Source: Streptomyces sp. HmicA12
GTDB taxonomy: Bacteria; Actinomycetota; Actinomycetes; Streptomycetales; Streptomycetaceae
DNA length: 64,000 bases
Assembly: GCF_000373565.1 (NCBI RefSeq)
Contig: NZ_KB891851.1
Coordinates: 1-64,000 of the forward strand
Direction: 5' to 3'
Shown: positions 9,158 to 17,737 of the stretch, piece after piece
How the letters are laid out: every line of letters starts with the position of its first letter
How positions within the stretch are numbered: the stretch's first letter is position 1
Made by a program: the position numbers and the translations under genes
The notes under the pieces: model-generated
The model's input: the letters and a program-made list of their open reading frames with translations, nothing else
What the model was told of the DNA's origin: nothing
The model's database searches: none

Positions 9158-9538
9158 TTGAACAGCCACGACGTCACCGACGAACAGTGGGAAGGGCTCG
9201 CCCAGGTCGTACCGCTGCGCAGCCGCAACGAATGGCCGTCGGCGGTCGACCACCGGGCCCTTCCGGAGACGGAGCCGCGCCGCCGCTTCGTCGTCCTGCG
9301 GGTCAACGTCTTCGGTGACGCCCGCGAGGTCGCCGAGACCGTCATGTCAGGCATCCCGGTCCTGCTCGACCTGACCGGCGCCGAGACCGAGGTGGCCAAG
9401 CGGGTCCTGGACTTCAGCAGCGGCGTCGTCCTCGGCCTCGGCTGCGGCATGCACCGAGTGGACCGCAACGTCTTCCTGCTGGCCCCGCCCGGCACCGAGG
9501 TCCAAGGCCTGGTGGCGGGCGCGGGCGCGCTCTCCTGA
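9158..9538 (+). CDS. SepF-like cell-division protein
   Basis: A small SepF/DUF552-domain protein of 126 residues. SepF polymerises and links FtsZ to the membrane; streptomycetes carry extra paralogues besides the one in the division cluster. The fold signature is clear: RRFVVLRVNVFGDAREVAETVMSGIPVLLDL, then the helix with RVLDFSSGVVLGL and the strand RVDRNVFLLAP. The start is debatable. TTG at 9158 follows a GGACGGGG ribosome-site-like run and gives the N-terminus MNSHDVTDEQ, which I recall from orthologues; GTG at 9149 and TTG at 9113 are in frame. It lacks the long acidic linker of the main SepF. Confidence 0.82.
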   Translation: MNSHDVTDEQWEGLAQVVPLRSRNEWPSAVDHRALPETEPRRRFVVLRVNVFGDAREVAETVMSGIPVLLDLTGAETEVAKRVLDFSSGVVLGLGCGMHRVDRNVFLLAPPGTEVQGLVAGAGALS

Positions 9539-9552
9539 AGCGAACCCGGGGG

Positions 9553-9624
9553 CATTCGGTGGTCCCCGGGCCTCTGGTGGCCCCCGGGCTTCCGGCGATC
9601 TCCGGGCTTCCGGCGGTCCTCGCG
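9553..9624. repeat. Four tandem 18-bp repeat units
   Basis: Four consecutive 18-base units occur here, each of the form C(A/C/T)T(T/C)(C/T)GG(T/C)G(G/A)TC(C/T)-rich and the first three ending in CCGGG. They start at 9553, 9571, 9589 and 9607; the last two agree best. The array fills most of the gap between the SepF-like gene and the next gene. It is not coding in any convincing frame. Confidence 0.55.
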
Positions 9625-9717
9625 CTGCTGGCAATTCCGGAGGGCATAGTCGCCCGTTCGTAGGAAGGTCATCGAGGAGAATCGGTTCTGCTTCGGCGGG
9701 CCGCCTACGTTCACGGC

Positions 9718-10893
9718 ATGACCGTGCTCCAGCGGGGCGCGCCCCCGTTACCCCCGGACGCGTCCCCGGGCCGTCCCCGCGTGACCGAGCTGCGGCTCTC
9801 GGCCTTCGCGCGTCACCGAGGCGCCACCGTTCCCCTCGGCCCGTTCACCGCCCTGACCGGCCCCAGCGGCAGCGGCAAGAGCAGCGCGCTGCGCGCCCTC
9901 GACGCGCTCGCCCGGCTCGGCGGCGGGGCCCACCTGGACGAGGTGTTCCGCGACCCTCGGGCCTGCGTCCCCGAGCGCGCCCGGCCCGACGCGCAGAGCC
10001 GCCGCGGCTTCCGCATCGGGTGCACCGTCGAGGGCCCGGCCGGACCCGTGCGGCTCGACCTCGCCGTGCAGGCCGAGCCCGAACTGCGGGTCGTGGGAGA
10101 GCGGTTGACCGGGCCCGGCGTCGTCTACCTGGAGACCGCGCTGCGCGACCCGGGCCGCCGCGACGTCCAGGCCGCCTGGTACACGGCCGGTTCCGTGCCG
10201 GTGACCCGCGGCCCGCTCCCCGACGACCTCCTCGGCACGGCTCTGCTCCCGCTGCGCGTCGCCGGGCGCACCGACGGGCAGCGACAGGTGCTGGCGGCCG
10301 CGGAACAGGTGGTCGTGGGGCTGCGTTCGGCGTTCGCCTGCGACCCGGATCCCGCCCGGATGCGAGCCCCGGTCGCGGCCCGCGCCGACCGGCTGCTCGG
10401 CGGCTGCGACAACCTCGCCGCGGTACTGCGCCGCACCCGTGACGAGTGCGGCAACCGGCACGCGCTGCTCGTCGCGGCGGCCCGGGCGGGCCTCGCGGGA
10501 CCGGTCGTGGACGTGCTGACCGAGCCGGTCGCCGGGCGGGACGGAGCCGTGCGGGCCCTCGTGGACCGCGGCGACGGACTGCGCACCCCCGTCGAGCGCC
10601 TCGCGGACGGCGAGTTGAGATACCTCGCCCTCGCCTGCGTCCTGCTCACCGGGCCGCGCGTCCTGGAGGTCGACCCGGCGGCCGAGGTGCCGGAGGCGTA
10701 CCAGACCCTCACCGTGGTCGCGGACGGCTTCGACCGCGGCCTCGACCGGACCCAGAGCGCCGAACTCACCGCGCTCGCCGCCCGGATGTGCGCCCGCGGC
10801 CACATCCGGCTCGTCGCCGCGGTGGGCGAGGGTTCGGCCGCGGACGGGGCGGCGCGGGCGCACGGCGCGACGGTGGTAGACCTGAAGCCGTGA
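9718..10893 (+). CDS. AAA/RecF-like ATP-binding protein
   Basis: A 391-residue P-loop protein of the SMC/RecF-like AAA group. After a proline-rich N-terminus (1-22) comes the family start (VTELRLSAFARHRGATVPLGPFTALTG), with Walker A GPSGSGKSS at 48-56. An ABC-like second half includes LADGELRYLALACVLLTGPRVLEVDP, a degenerate signature and Walker B region near residues 297-325. The usual acidic pair after Walker B is weak (EVDPA), so ATP hydrolysis may be poor. It probably acts on DNA or as a regulatory ATPase; there is no partner nuclease. The stop overlaps the MazG-like gene by 4 bp (GTGA), indicating co-translation. Confidence 0.75.
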   Translation: MTVLQRGAPPLPPDASPGRPRVTELRLSAFARHRGATVPLGPFTALTGPSGSGKSSALRALDALARLGGGAHLDEVFRDPRACVPERARPDAQSRRGFRIGCTVEGPAGPVRLDLAVQAEPELRVVGERLTGPGVVYLETALRDPGRRDVQAAWYTAGSVPVTRGPLPDDLLGTALLPLRVAGRTDGQRQVLAAAEQVVVGLRSAFACDPDPARMRAPVAARADRLLGGCDNLAAVLRRTRDECGNRHALLVAAARAGLAGPVVDVLTEPVAGRDGAVRALVDRGDGLRTPVERLADGELRYLALACVLLTGPRVLEVDPAAEVPEAYQTLTVVADGFDRGLDRTQSAELTALAARMCARGHIRLVAAVGEGSAADGAARAHGATVVDLKP

Positions 10894-11351
10894 CAGACGC
10901 ACCGAACGACACAGCCGGAGCCCAGGGCCGCGCCGGAGGCAACGGCCAGGCCGGGGCTCAGGGGCGGGCCGGGGCTGCCGGCCAGGCAGGCCCCCTCGAT
11001 GTGCCGGCCCTGCAGACCCGCCTCGCCCGTTTCGCCGCCGCCCGGAACTGGGAGCCCTTCCACACACCGAAGAACCTGGTCGCCGCGCTCAGCGTGGAGG
11101 CGTCCGAACTGGTCGAGATCTTCCAGTGGTTGACCCCCGAGCAGTCGGCACGGGTGATGGACGACCCGGAGTCGGCGCACCGGGTCAAGGACGAGGTCGC
11201 CGACGTCCTCGCCTATCTGTTGCAGCTGTGCGAGGTGCTCGGCATCGACGCGCTCGCCGCGCTCGCCGCGAAGATCGACCGGAACGAGACCCGATTCCCG
11301 GTCCCGGCGCCGGGGTCGAGTGCGACGCACCGTCACTCTCCGGAGTCATAG
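10890..11351 (+). CDS. MazG-like nucleotide pyrophosphohydrolase
   Basis: A 153-residue MazG/RS21-C6-type NTP pyrophosphatase that likely removes aberrant or excess (d)NTPs. A low-complexity Gly/Ala/Gln leader (about 1-35) precedes the all-alpha catalytic domain, where the metal-binding pattern is visible: EASELVEIFQW (E-x-x-E) followed by KDEVADVLAYLL (E-x-x-D). The HTPKNLVAALSVEA stretch is typical of the short dCTPase-like branch. It begins at the GTG overlapping the stop of the AAA gene and is presumably translated with it. Confidence 0.88.
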   Translation: MTDAPNDTAGAQGRAGGNGQAGAQGRAGAAGQAGPLDVPALQTRLARFAAARNWEPFHTPKNLVAALSVEASELVEIFQWLTPEQSARVMDDPESAHRVKDEVADVLAYLLQLCEVLGIDALAALAAKIDRNETRFPVPAPGSSATHRHSPES

Positions 11352-11469
11352 AAATATCCACATCGGATTCCGTGTCCACAGATTTCGGGCTTCCCCTGGC
11401 TTTTCACCTCGCGAGCCCTCACTCTGGGTAGTGGACAAGGGAGTTCGGGCGGGACGGGCGGAGACGCGG

Positions 11470-11961
11470 ATGGATGCGGTGCGGCTCATCGGGGTCGGGC
11501 GACGGGCCCTGGCGGAGAGTCAGGACGCGCCGAACATCATGAGGGAGGCGTGGCAGGCGCAGGCCTTGGCGCAGGCGATCGGAAGTCGGCTCGCGATGCT
11601 GGGGCCACCGGAGTTAAGAGGCGAGGCGCTCGGTCTGTGCGAGGCGGGAGCGCGCGGCAGCGGCGGCTCGGCGGTGCCGGTGATCGGCGCCGGGGGGATA
11701 CGCGCGGCGCAGCTGACCGAACTGGGCGAGGTGCGCAGGGCGTTGACGGGCCTCGGCGCGCTGCTCGGTGACGTGGGGATCGCGCTCGTCGCGGTGGCGA
11801 GCGAGTCCTTCGAGGAAGGGGCCTATTGGCAGTGCATGGAAGCGATCGACGCGGCGGACGAGTCCCGGGACCGCGTCCTGGAGATACTGCGGCGGCTGCC
11901 CGAGCGGGAGAGCCGGATGTCGGACCCTGAGCCGAAGCCCGACTCGGACTCGGCGGCCTGA
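11470..11961 (+). CDS. Conserved small actinobacterial protein (DUF6099-like)
   Basis: A 163-residue protein, mostly alpha-helical and leucine/alanine-rich, with no signal peptide or membrane segment. I associate the opening MDAVRLIGVGRRALAESQ with a conserved Streptomyces family of unknown function (DUF6099, from memory). The C-terminus is acidic and proline-rich. The start at 11470 follows a GGCGGAGACG purine run; an in-frame GTG at 11430 would add 13 residues. The gene stands alone after the MazG-like gene. No function can be assigned. Confidence 0.72.
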   Translation: MDAVRLIGVGRRALAESQDAPNIMREAWQAQALAQAIGSRLAMLGPPELRGEALGLCEAGARGSGGSAVPVIGAGGIRAAQLTELGEVRRALTGLGALLGDVGIALVAVASESFEEGAYWQCMEAIDAADESRDRVLEILRRLPERESRMSDPEPKPDSDSAA

Positions 11962-12049
11962 CCGGCGGCGGGCGGAAGCGGCGCGGCCGTCGCGGCGCTC
12001 CCGGCGCGGTGGCGAGGGAGCGCGGCGAAGCCTTGACGGGTGGCGACCG

Positions 12050-12238
12050 TCAGACGTCGTCGGCGGGCGGACGCGTACCGCCCGGGGACTGCTGGAGGTC
12101 GGCGTCGAGCTGTGACAGGTCGGCGTTGAGCGCCGCCATCAGCTCCTCCATCTGCTGCAGCAGACCCTTGGGCGCGCCTTGCTGCTCCGGCACGGTCGTC
12201 TCGTGCGCGGCCTGTTCGGGCACGGCTTCCTGGGACAT
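12050..12238 (-). CDS. Small acidic hypothetical protein
   Basis: A 62-residue acidic, glutamine-rich protein with a central amphipathic helix (GLLQQMEELMAALNADLSQLDADLQ) that could form a coiled coil. It has no cysteines, signal peptide or membrane segment. A near-consensus GAGGAGG ribosome site lies 6 bases before the ATG, which supports expression despite the small size. I do not recognise the family. It converges on the conserved protein gene at 11470. Confidence 0.6.
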   Translation of the reverse strand: MSQEAVPEQAAHETTVPEQQGAPKGLLQQMEELMAALNADLSQLDADLQQSPGGTRPPADDV

Positions 12239-12573
12239 GACGGCCTCCTCGGCCCTCGCCCTCCCCTCAGCGGGGAAGGCAGTCGACGCAAGTGACGCGC
12301 GGCATCGACCGCCCGCGCGGGTGCCGGGCGGTCCGGCTCCGCCCGCATCAACGATCTCCGGGCGGGCCGGGTCACTGCGGCGGGGCCGCCGTGCGCACCG
12401 GGTTGACGCGATTCACCCGACAGGGGTGACGGCGATGGGCCGGGCGACGGCGGCGTTGACGCCTGTTCGATCAGTGCGAGCGGTACATGCCCAGGTGAGA
12501 GACGAGAGAGAGGGCCGGCGAGATGGGGGAGAGGGGCGAGATGGCGGACAGGGGGACGGGGAAAGTGACAGGT
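12239..12573. other. Intergenic stretch with purine-rich segment
   Basis: These 335 bases hold no convincing gene. The left part is the upstream region of the 62-residue protein, with an 8-bp inverted repeat (GACCGCCC at 12307-12314 and GGGCGGTC at 12326-12333). The right part (about 12490-12590) is strikingly purine-rich on the plus strand, just past the 3' end of the minus-strand oxidoreductase gene. A TTGACG about 12458-12463 could be a plus-strand -35 element, but no gene follows it. Confidence 0.5.
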
Positions 12574-13497
12574 TCAGGAGAGGTGCGGTGCCACCTCGGA
12601 GGCGATCAGTTCCAGGTGGTCCAGATCGTCGAGGTCGAGCATCTGCAGATACATCCGCTGCGAGCCGACGGCCTGATACGCGGCGATGCGCTCCAGGACC
12701 TCGGCGGGAGAGCCCGCGAGTCCGTTCGCCTTCAACTCGTCGACGTCGCGGCCGATCGCGTCGGCCCGCCGCTTCACCTCGGCGTCGGTGCGGCCGACGC
12801 AGATGACGAGGGCGTTGGAGTAGACGAGGGAGTCCGCCGCGCGCCCGTACTCGACGGCGGCGGCCTTGACCCGCTTGAACTGCGCCTCGGTGTCGGGGAT
12901 CGAGGCGAACGGAATGTTGAACTCGGTGGCGAACCGCGCCGCGAGCGCCGGTGTCTTCTTGGCGCCGTGACCGCCGATGAGCACCGGAACCCGCGACTGG
13001 GTGGGCTTCGGCAGGGCGGGGGAGTCCTTCAGCTGGTAGTAGGTGCCGTCGAAGGTGAAGCGCCGGCCGACCGGCGTCTCCCACAGGCCCGTGACGACGG
13101 CGAGCTGCTCCTCGAGACGCCCGAACTTCTCCTTGGGGAACGGAATGCCGTACGCGGCGTGCTCCTCCGCGTACCAGCCGGAGCCGAGCCCCAGCTCGAC
13201 CCGGCCGCCCGACATCTGGTCGACCTGGGCGACCTGGATGGCCAGGACCCCGGGCAGCCGGAAGGTGCCCGCGGTCATCAGCGTGCCGAGGCGGATCCGC
13301 CGGGTCTCGCGGGCCAGACCGGCCAGTGTCGTCCAGGCGTCCGTCGGGCCGGGCAGCCCGTCGGTGGAACCCATGCGGAGATAGTGGTCCGAGCGGAAGA
13401 ACGCTCCGTAGTTCAGCTCCTCGGCCGTCTGCGCGACGCGGAGCAGCGTCTCGTAGGTGGCACCCTGCTGCGGCTCGGTGAAAACTCGAAGATCCAT
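12574..13497 (-). CDS. LLM-class F420-dependent oxidoreductase
   Basis: A 307-residue luciferase-like TIM-barrel oxidoreductase that should use the deazaflavin F420 in the cytoplasm. Supporting features are the N-terminal MDLRVFTEPQQGATYE strand, FRSDHYLRMG near 35-45, the conserved LGTLMTAGTFR stretch, GGRVELGLGSGWYAEEHAAYGIPFP, and VPVLIGGHG around residue 180. This matches the actinobacterial F420-dependent subfamily, where substrates are rarely known. It is divergent from hen1, with 81 bases between the starts. It is not obviously connected to RNA repair. Confidence 0.92.
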   Translation of the reverse strand: MDLRVFTEPQQGATYETLLRVAQTAEELNYGAFFRSDHYLRMGSTDGLPGPTDAWTTLAGLARETRRIRLGTLMTAGTFRLPGVLAIQVAQVDQMSGGRVELGLGSGWYAEEHAAYGIPFPKEKFGRLEEQLAVVTGLWETPVGRRFTFDGTYYQLKDSPALPKPTQSRVPVLIGGHGAKKTPALAARFATEFNIPFASIPDTEAQFKRVKAAAVEYGRAADSLVYSNALVICVGRTDAEVKRRADAIGRDVDELKANGLAGSPAEVLERIAAYQAVGSQRMYLQMLDLDDLDHLELIASEVAPHLS

Positions 13498-13578
13498 AGG
13501 ACCATGATGCCCGCGAGGCGGGCGTGCACCGGAAAACTCGCTGGTCGGCACCGTGCCCACCGGGGGAGACTGCCTGGT

Positions 13579-15042
13579 GTGTTCCTGACGATCAGTACCA
13601 CCGGTACCCCTGAACGCCCCGCGACCGACCTCGGGTTCCTGCTGCACAAGCATCCCGAGAGCGCGCAGGCGTTCTCCACCTCCTACGGCACCGCGCACGT
13701 CCTCTATCCCGAGGCGAGCGCGGAGCGGTGCACGGCCGCGCTGCTGCTGGAGGTCGATCCGGTGGCCCTGGTGCGGCGGGCGAAGAAGGGCAACACCGCC
13801 GACGCGGCGCTCGCGCAGTATGTGAACGACCGGCCGTACGCCGCCTCGTCGCTGCTCGCCGTCGCACTGAGCTCGGTCTTCTCCAGCGCGCTGCGCGGGG
13901 TGTGCAAGGCGCGTCCCGAGCGGGCGGAGGAGACCCTGCCGCTGCGCGTCGAGGTGCCCGCGCTGCCCGCGCGCGGTGGCCCCGACCTCGTACGGAAGCT
14001 GTTCGAGCCGCTCGGCTGGGCGGTGGACGTCGAGCGGGTCACGCTCGACGAGAAGTTCCCCGAGTGGGGGGACTCGCGGTACGTGCGGCTGGTCCTGGAG
14101 GGCGAGCTGCGGCTCGCGGAGGCGCTGCGGCATCTGTACGTGCTGCTGCCGGTGCTCGACGACGCCAAGCACTACTGGGTCTCGGCCGACGAGGTGGACA
14201 AGCTCCTGCGGGCGGGGGAGGGCTGGCTCGCCGCGCACCCCGAGCAGCAGCTGATCACCAGCCGGTATCTGTCGCGGCGCTGGTCGCTGACCCGGCAGGC
14301 GAGGGAGCGGCTCGAGCTGGTGCGGCTCGCGGACGCCGATGACATGAAGGTCGAGGACCTCGACAATGCCGTCGACGCCGTGGACGAGATGAGCGACGCG
14401 GAGGAGAAGCCGGTCCCGCTGGCCGTTCAGCGGCGCGAGGCGATCCTCGAAGCGCTGCGCGCGTCGGGGGCGGCCCGGGTCCTCGACCTGGGCTGTGGGC
14501 AGGGCCAGTTGGTGCAGGAGCTGCTCAAGGACGTGCGGTTCACCGAGATCGTGGGCGTGGACGTGTCGGTGCGCGCTCTCACCGTCGCCTCCCGGCGGCT
14601 CAAGCTGGACCGCATGGGGGAGCGGCAGGCAGCACGGGTGCGGCTCTTCCAGGGCTCGCTCGCGTACACCGACAAGCGGCTCAAGGGGTACGACGCGGCG
14701 GTGCTCAGCGAGGTCGTCGAGCACCTGGACCTGCCCAGGCTGCCTGCCCTCGAGTACGCGGTGTTCGGGTCCGCCCGCCCTCGTACCGTCCTCGTGACCA
14801 CGCCGAACGTGGAGTACAACGTCCGCTGGGAGACCCTGCCCGCCGGCCACGTCCGGCACGGCGACCACCGCTTCGAGTGGAACCGGCAGGAGTTCCGGGA
14901 CTGGGCGGAGCGGGTGGCCGGGCGGCACGGATACCGGGTGCGGTACGTACCGGTGGGGCCCGATGACCCCGAGGTGGGGCCGCCCACGCAGATGGCGGTT
15001 TTTACCACACAGGAGACAGCGGAGAAGGAGGCGGCGGCATGA
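13579..15042 (+). CDS. hen1: 3'-terminal RNA ribose 2'-O-methyltransferase Hen1
   Basis: Bacterial Hen1 methylates the 2'-OH of the terminal nucleotide of cleaved RNA during repair, so that the religated site resists being cut again. The 487-residue product has the bacterial-specific N-terminal domain (about 1-240). The SAM-dependent methyltransferase follows, with motif I VLDLGCGQG at 301-309. Metal ligands match the family: E378, E381 and H382 in SEVVEHL, and H430 in GDHRFEW. The GTG at 13579 is preceded by GGGGGAG and is the only sensible start. The stop overlaps pnkp by 4 bp, the standard bacterial Hen1-Pnkp arrangement. Confidence 0.96.
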   Translation: MFLTISTTGTPERPATDLGFLLHKHPESAQAFSTSYGTAHVLYPEASAERCTAALLLEVDPVALVRRAKKGNTADAALAQYVNDRPYAASSLLAVALSSVFSSALRGVCKARPERAEETLPLRVEVPALPARGGPDLVRKLFEPLGWAVDVERVTLDEKFPEWGDSRYVRLVLEGELRLAEALRHLYVLLPVLDDAKHYWVSADEVDKLLRAGEGWLAAHPEQQLITSRYLSRRWSLTRQARERLELVRLADADDMKVEDLDNAVDAVDEMSDAEEKPVPLAVQRREAILEALRASGAARVLDLGCGQGQLVQELLKDVRFTEIVGVDVSVRALTVASRRLKLDRMGERQAARVRLFQGSLAYTDKRLKGYDAAVLSEVVEHLDLPRLPALEYAVFGSARPRTVLVTTPNVEYNVRWETLPAGHVRHGDHRFEWNRQEFRDWAERVAGRHGYRVRYVPVGPDDPEVGPPTQMAVFTTQETAEKEAAA

Positions 15043-17588
15043 CCGGTATCGAGAACACAGGGCGGGTACTGCCCGTCACCGACCTCTCGCTGGTCGTCCT
15101 GGTCGGCGCGTCCGGTTCGGGCAAGTCCACCTTCGCGCGGGCCCACTTCAAGCCCACCGAGGTGATCTCCAGCGACTTCTGCCGCGGCCTGGTCGCCGAC
15201 GACGAGAACGACCAGAGCGCCAGCGGCGACGCGTTCGACGTACTGCACTACATCGCGGGCAAGCGGCTGGAAGCCGGCCGCCTGACCGTGGTCGACGCGA
15301 CGAACGTGCAGAAGGAGTCGCGCCGCCAGCTGATCGACCTGGCCCGTAAGCACGACGTGCTGCCGATCGCCGTCGTGCTCGACGTCCCGGAGGACGTGTG
15401 CGCCGCGCGCAACGCGGAGCGCACCGACCGCGCCGACATGCCGCGCCGCGTCATCACCCGGCACACCCGCGAACTGCGCCGCTCCCTGCGGCACCTGGAG
15501 CGCGAGGGGTTCCGCAAGGTGCACGTCCTGCGGGGCGCGGACGAGGTGCGGCAGGCGAGCGTGGTGCGCGAGAAGCGGTTCAACGACCTCACGCACCTCA
15601 CCGGACCGTTCGACATCGTCGGTGACATCCACGGCTGCGCGAGCGAACTGGAGACACTGCTCGGCAAGCTGGGGTACGTCGACGGGGCGCACCCCGAGGG
15701 GCGTACCGCCGTGTTCGTCGGCGACCTCGTCGACCGCGGGCCCGACAGCCCCGGCGTGCTGCGCCGCGTCATGGCGATGGTGAAGGCGGGCACCGCGCTG
15801 TGCGTGCCCGGCAACCACGAGAACAAGCTGGGCCGCTGGCTCAAGGGCGCCAAGGTGCAGCACACGCACGGACTCGCCGAGACCATCGAGCAGTTGGAGG
15901 GGGAGAGCGAGGAGTTCCGCGCCGAGGTCCAGGAGTTCGTCCGCGGTCTCGTCAGCCACTACGTCCTCGACGGCGGCAAGCTGGTCGTGTGCCACGCCGG
16001 ACTGCCCGAGAAGTACCACGGCCGCACCTCCGGCCGGGTGCGCTCGCACGCGCTCTACGGGGACACGACCGGCGAGACCGACGAGTTCGGGCTGCCCGTG
16101 CGCTACCCGTGGGCCGAGGACTACCGCGGCCGGGCCGCCGTCGTCTACGGCCACACCCCGGTGCCGACCGCGACCTGGCTGAACAACACCATCTGCCTCG
16201 ACACCGGCGCCGTCTTCGGCGGCAAGCTCACCGCGCTGCGCTGGCCGGAGCGCGAGGTCGTCGACGTACCGGCCGAGCGGGTCTGGTATGAGCCGGTCAG
16301 ACCGCTGGCCACCGAGGCGCCCGGCGGGCACGAGGGCCGGCCGCTCGACCTCGCCGATGTCCACGGACGCCGGTTCGTGGAGACCCGGCAGAGCGGTCGC
16401 GTGACGGTGCGCGAGGAGAACGCGGCGGCGGCCCTGGAGGTCATGAGCCGGTTCGCGGTCGACCCGCGGCTCGTGCCGTACCTGCCGCCGACCATGGCGC
16501 CGACGGCGACGTCCGAGAGCGAGGGCTACTTGGAGCACCCGGCCGAGGCCTTCGCGCAGTACGCCGCCGACGGTGTGGCGCGCGTCGTGTGCGAGGAGAA
16601 GCACATGGGGTCGCGGGCCGTGGTGCTGGTGTGCCGGGACGCGGGGGTGGCGCGGGAGCGGTTCGGCGTGGACGACGGTTCGGTGACCGGCTCGCTGTAC
16701 ACCCGCACCGGCCGGCCGTTCTTCGACCGCCAGGAGACCACCGAGGCGGTCCTCGGACAGGTGCGGGACGCCGTGACCGCGGCCGGGCTCTGGGCGGAGC
16801 TCGACACCGACTGGCTGCTGCTGGACACCGAGTTGATGCCGTGGTCGCTCAAGGCGGCGGGTCTGCTGCGCTCGCAGTACGCCGCGGTGGGCGCCGCCTC
16901 CGGTGCCGTGTTCCCCGGCGCGCTGTCCGCGCTGGAGGCCGCGGCCGGGCGCGGGGTGGACGTGAATGAACTGCTCGAGCGGCAGCGCGGGCGGGCGGCC
17001 GACGCCGCGGCGTTCACGGACGCGTACCGGCGCTACTGCTGGAGCACGGACGGGCTCGACGGGGTACGGCTCGCGCCGTTCCAGGTCCTCGCCGTGCGCG
17101 GCCGGTCGCTCGCCGGGCTGCCGCACGACGAGCAGCTCGCGCTGCTCGACCGGATCGTCGAGCACGACGCGAGCGGCCTGCTCCAGACGACGCGCCGTCT
17201 GTACGTCGACACCGGTGACCCGGAGTCGGTGCGGGCCGGTACCGACTGGTGGCTGGAGATGACCGGGCGCGGCGGCGAGGGCATGGTCGTCAAGCCGGTC
17301 GGGGCGCTCGTGCGCGACGGGAAGGGGCGGCTCGTGCAGCCCGGCATCAAGTGCCGGGGACGCGAGTACCTGCGGATCATCTACGGGCCCGAGTACACCC
17401 GGCCGGAGAACCTGGCGAAACTGCGCCAGCGGTTCCTCGGACACAAGCGTTCGCTCGCGATCCGGGAGTACGGGCTGGGGCTGGAGGCGCTGGACCGGCT
17501 GGCGGAGGGCGAGCCGTTGTGGCGGGTGCACGAGGCGGTGTTCGCGGTGCTCGCGCTGGAGTCGGAGCCGGTCGACCCCCGGCTGTAG
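15039..17588 (+). CDS. pnkp: Polynucleotide kinase-phosphatase-ligase Pnkp
   Basis: An 849-residue three-domain RNA end-healing and sealing enzyme. The 5'-kinase has Walker A GASGSGKST at 23-31. The binuclear 2',3'-phosphatase has GDIHGC (D196, H198), GDLVDRG at 228-234 and GNHE at 258-261. The ligase-type adenylyltransferase has K521 in EEKHMGSR, EGMVVKP and the C-terminal IKCRGREYLRIIYG. It forms a heterotetramer with Hen1, which is needed for ligation. Order, length and the 4-bp overlap are as in known bacterial pairs. A strong hairpin terminates the operon at 17603-17640. Confidence 0.97.
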   Translation: MTGIENTGRVLPVTDLSLVVLVGASGSGKSTFARAHFKPTEVISSDFCRGLVADDENDQSASGDAFDVLHYIAGKRLEAGRLTVVDATNVQKESRRQLIDLARKHDVLPIAVVLDVPEDVCAARNAERTDRADMPRRVITRHTRELRRSLRHLEREGFRKVHVLRGADEVRQASVVREKRFNDLTHLTGPFDIVGDIHGCASELETLLGKLGYVDGAHPEGRTAVFVGDLVDRGPDSPGVLRRVMAMVKAGTALCVPGNHENKLGRWLKGAKVQHTHGLAETIEQLEGESEEFRAEVQEFVRGLVSHYVLDGGKLVVCHAGLPEKYHGRTSGRVRSHALYGDTTGETDEFGLPVRYPWAEDYRGRAAVVYGHTPVPTATWLNNTICLDTGAVFGGKLTALRWPEREVVDVPAERVWYEPVRPLATEAPGGHEGRPLDLADVHGRRFVETRQSGRVTVREENAAAALEVMSRFAVDPRLVPYLPPTMAPTATSESEGYLEHPAEAFAQYAADGVARVVCEEKHMGSRAVVLVCRDAGVARERFGVDDGSVTGSLYTRTGRPFFDRQETTEAVLGQVRDAVTAAGLWAELDTDWLLLDTELMPWSLKAAGLLRSQYAAVGAASGAVFPGALSALEAAAGRGVDVNELLERQRGRAADAAAFTDAYRRYCWSTDGLDGVRLAPFQVLAVRGRSLAGLPHDEQLALLDRIVEHDASGLLQTTRRLYVDTGDPESVRAGTDWWLEMTGRGGEGMVVKPVGALVRDGKGRLVQPGIKCRGREYLRIIYGPEYTRPENLAKLRQRFLGHKRSLAIREYGLGLEALDRLAEGEPLWRVHEAVFAVLALESEPVDPRL

Positions 17589-17602
17589 CTCCCGCTCCGC
17601 GG

Positions 17603-17640
17603 TTCTGACCGTCCGGCCCCGCGCCGCCGGACGGTCAGAA
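17603..17640 (+). terminator. Terminator after hen1-pnkp
   Basis: A perfect 14-bp inverted repeat (TTCTGACCGTCCGG and its complement) surrounds a 10-base GC-rich loop, 14 bases after the pnkp stop. There is no T-tract. It separates the RNA-repair operon from the VMAP-MoxR genes. Confidence 0.85.
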
Positions 17641-17737
17641 CCGGCCGAGCGCCTCAAGTACCCCTGGTTAACCACGAGTTGACATGTTAATTTCGCAGAC
17701 CGGGCAAGCAGTTGTACCGGCTCATGGGGGACGGTCG

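Noticed and set aside
12523..13578. N-terminal extension of Hen1 to 12523
   Set aside because: The extension lies opposite the F420-dependent oxidoreductase gene and has no Hen1 features; the GTG at 13579 gives the family's normal start.
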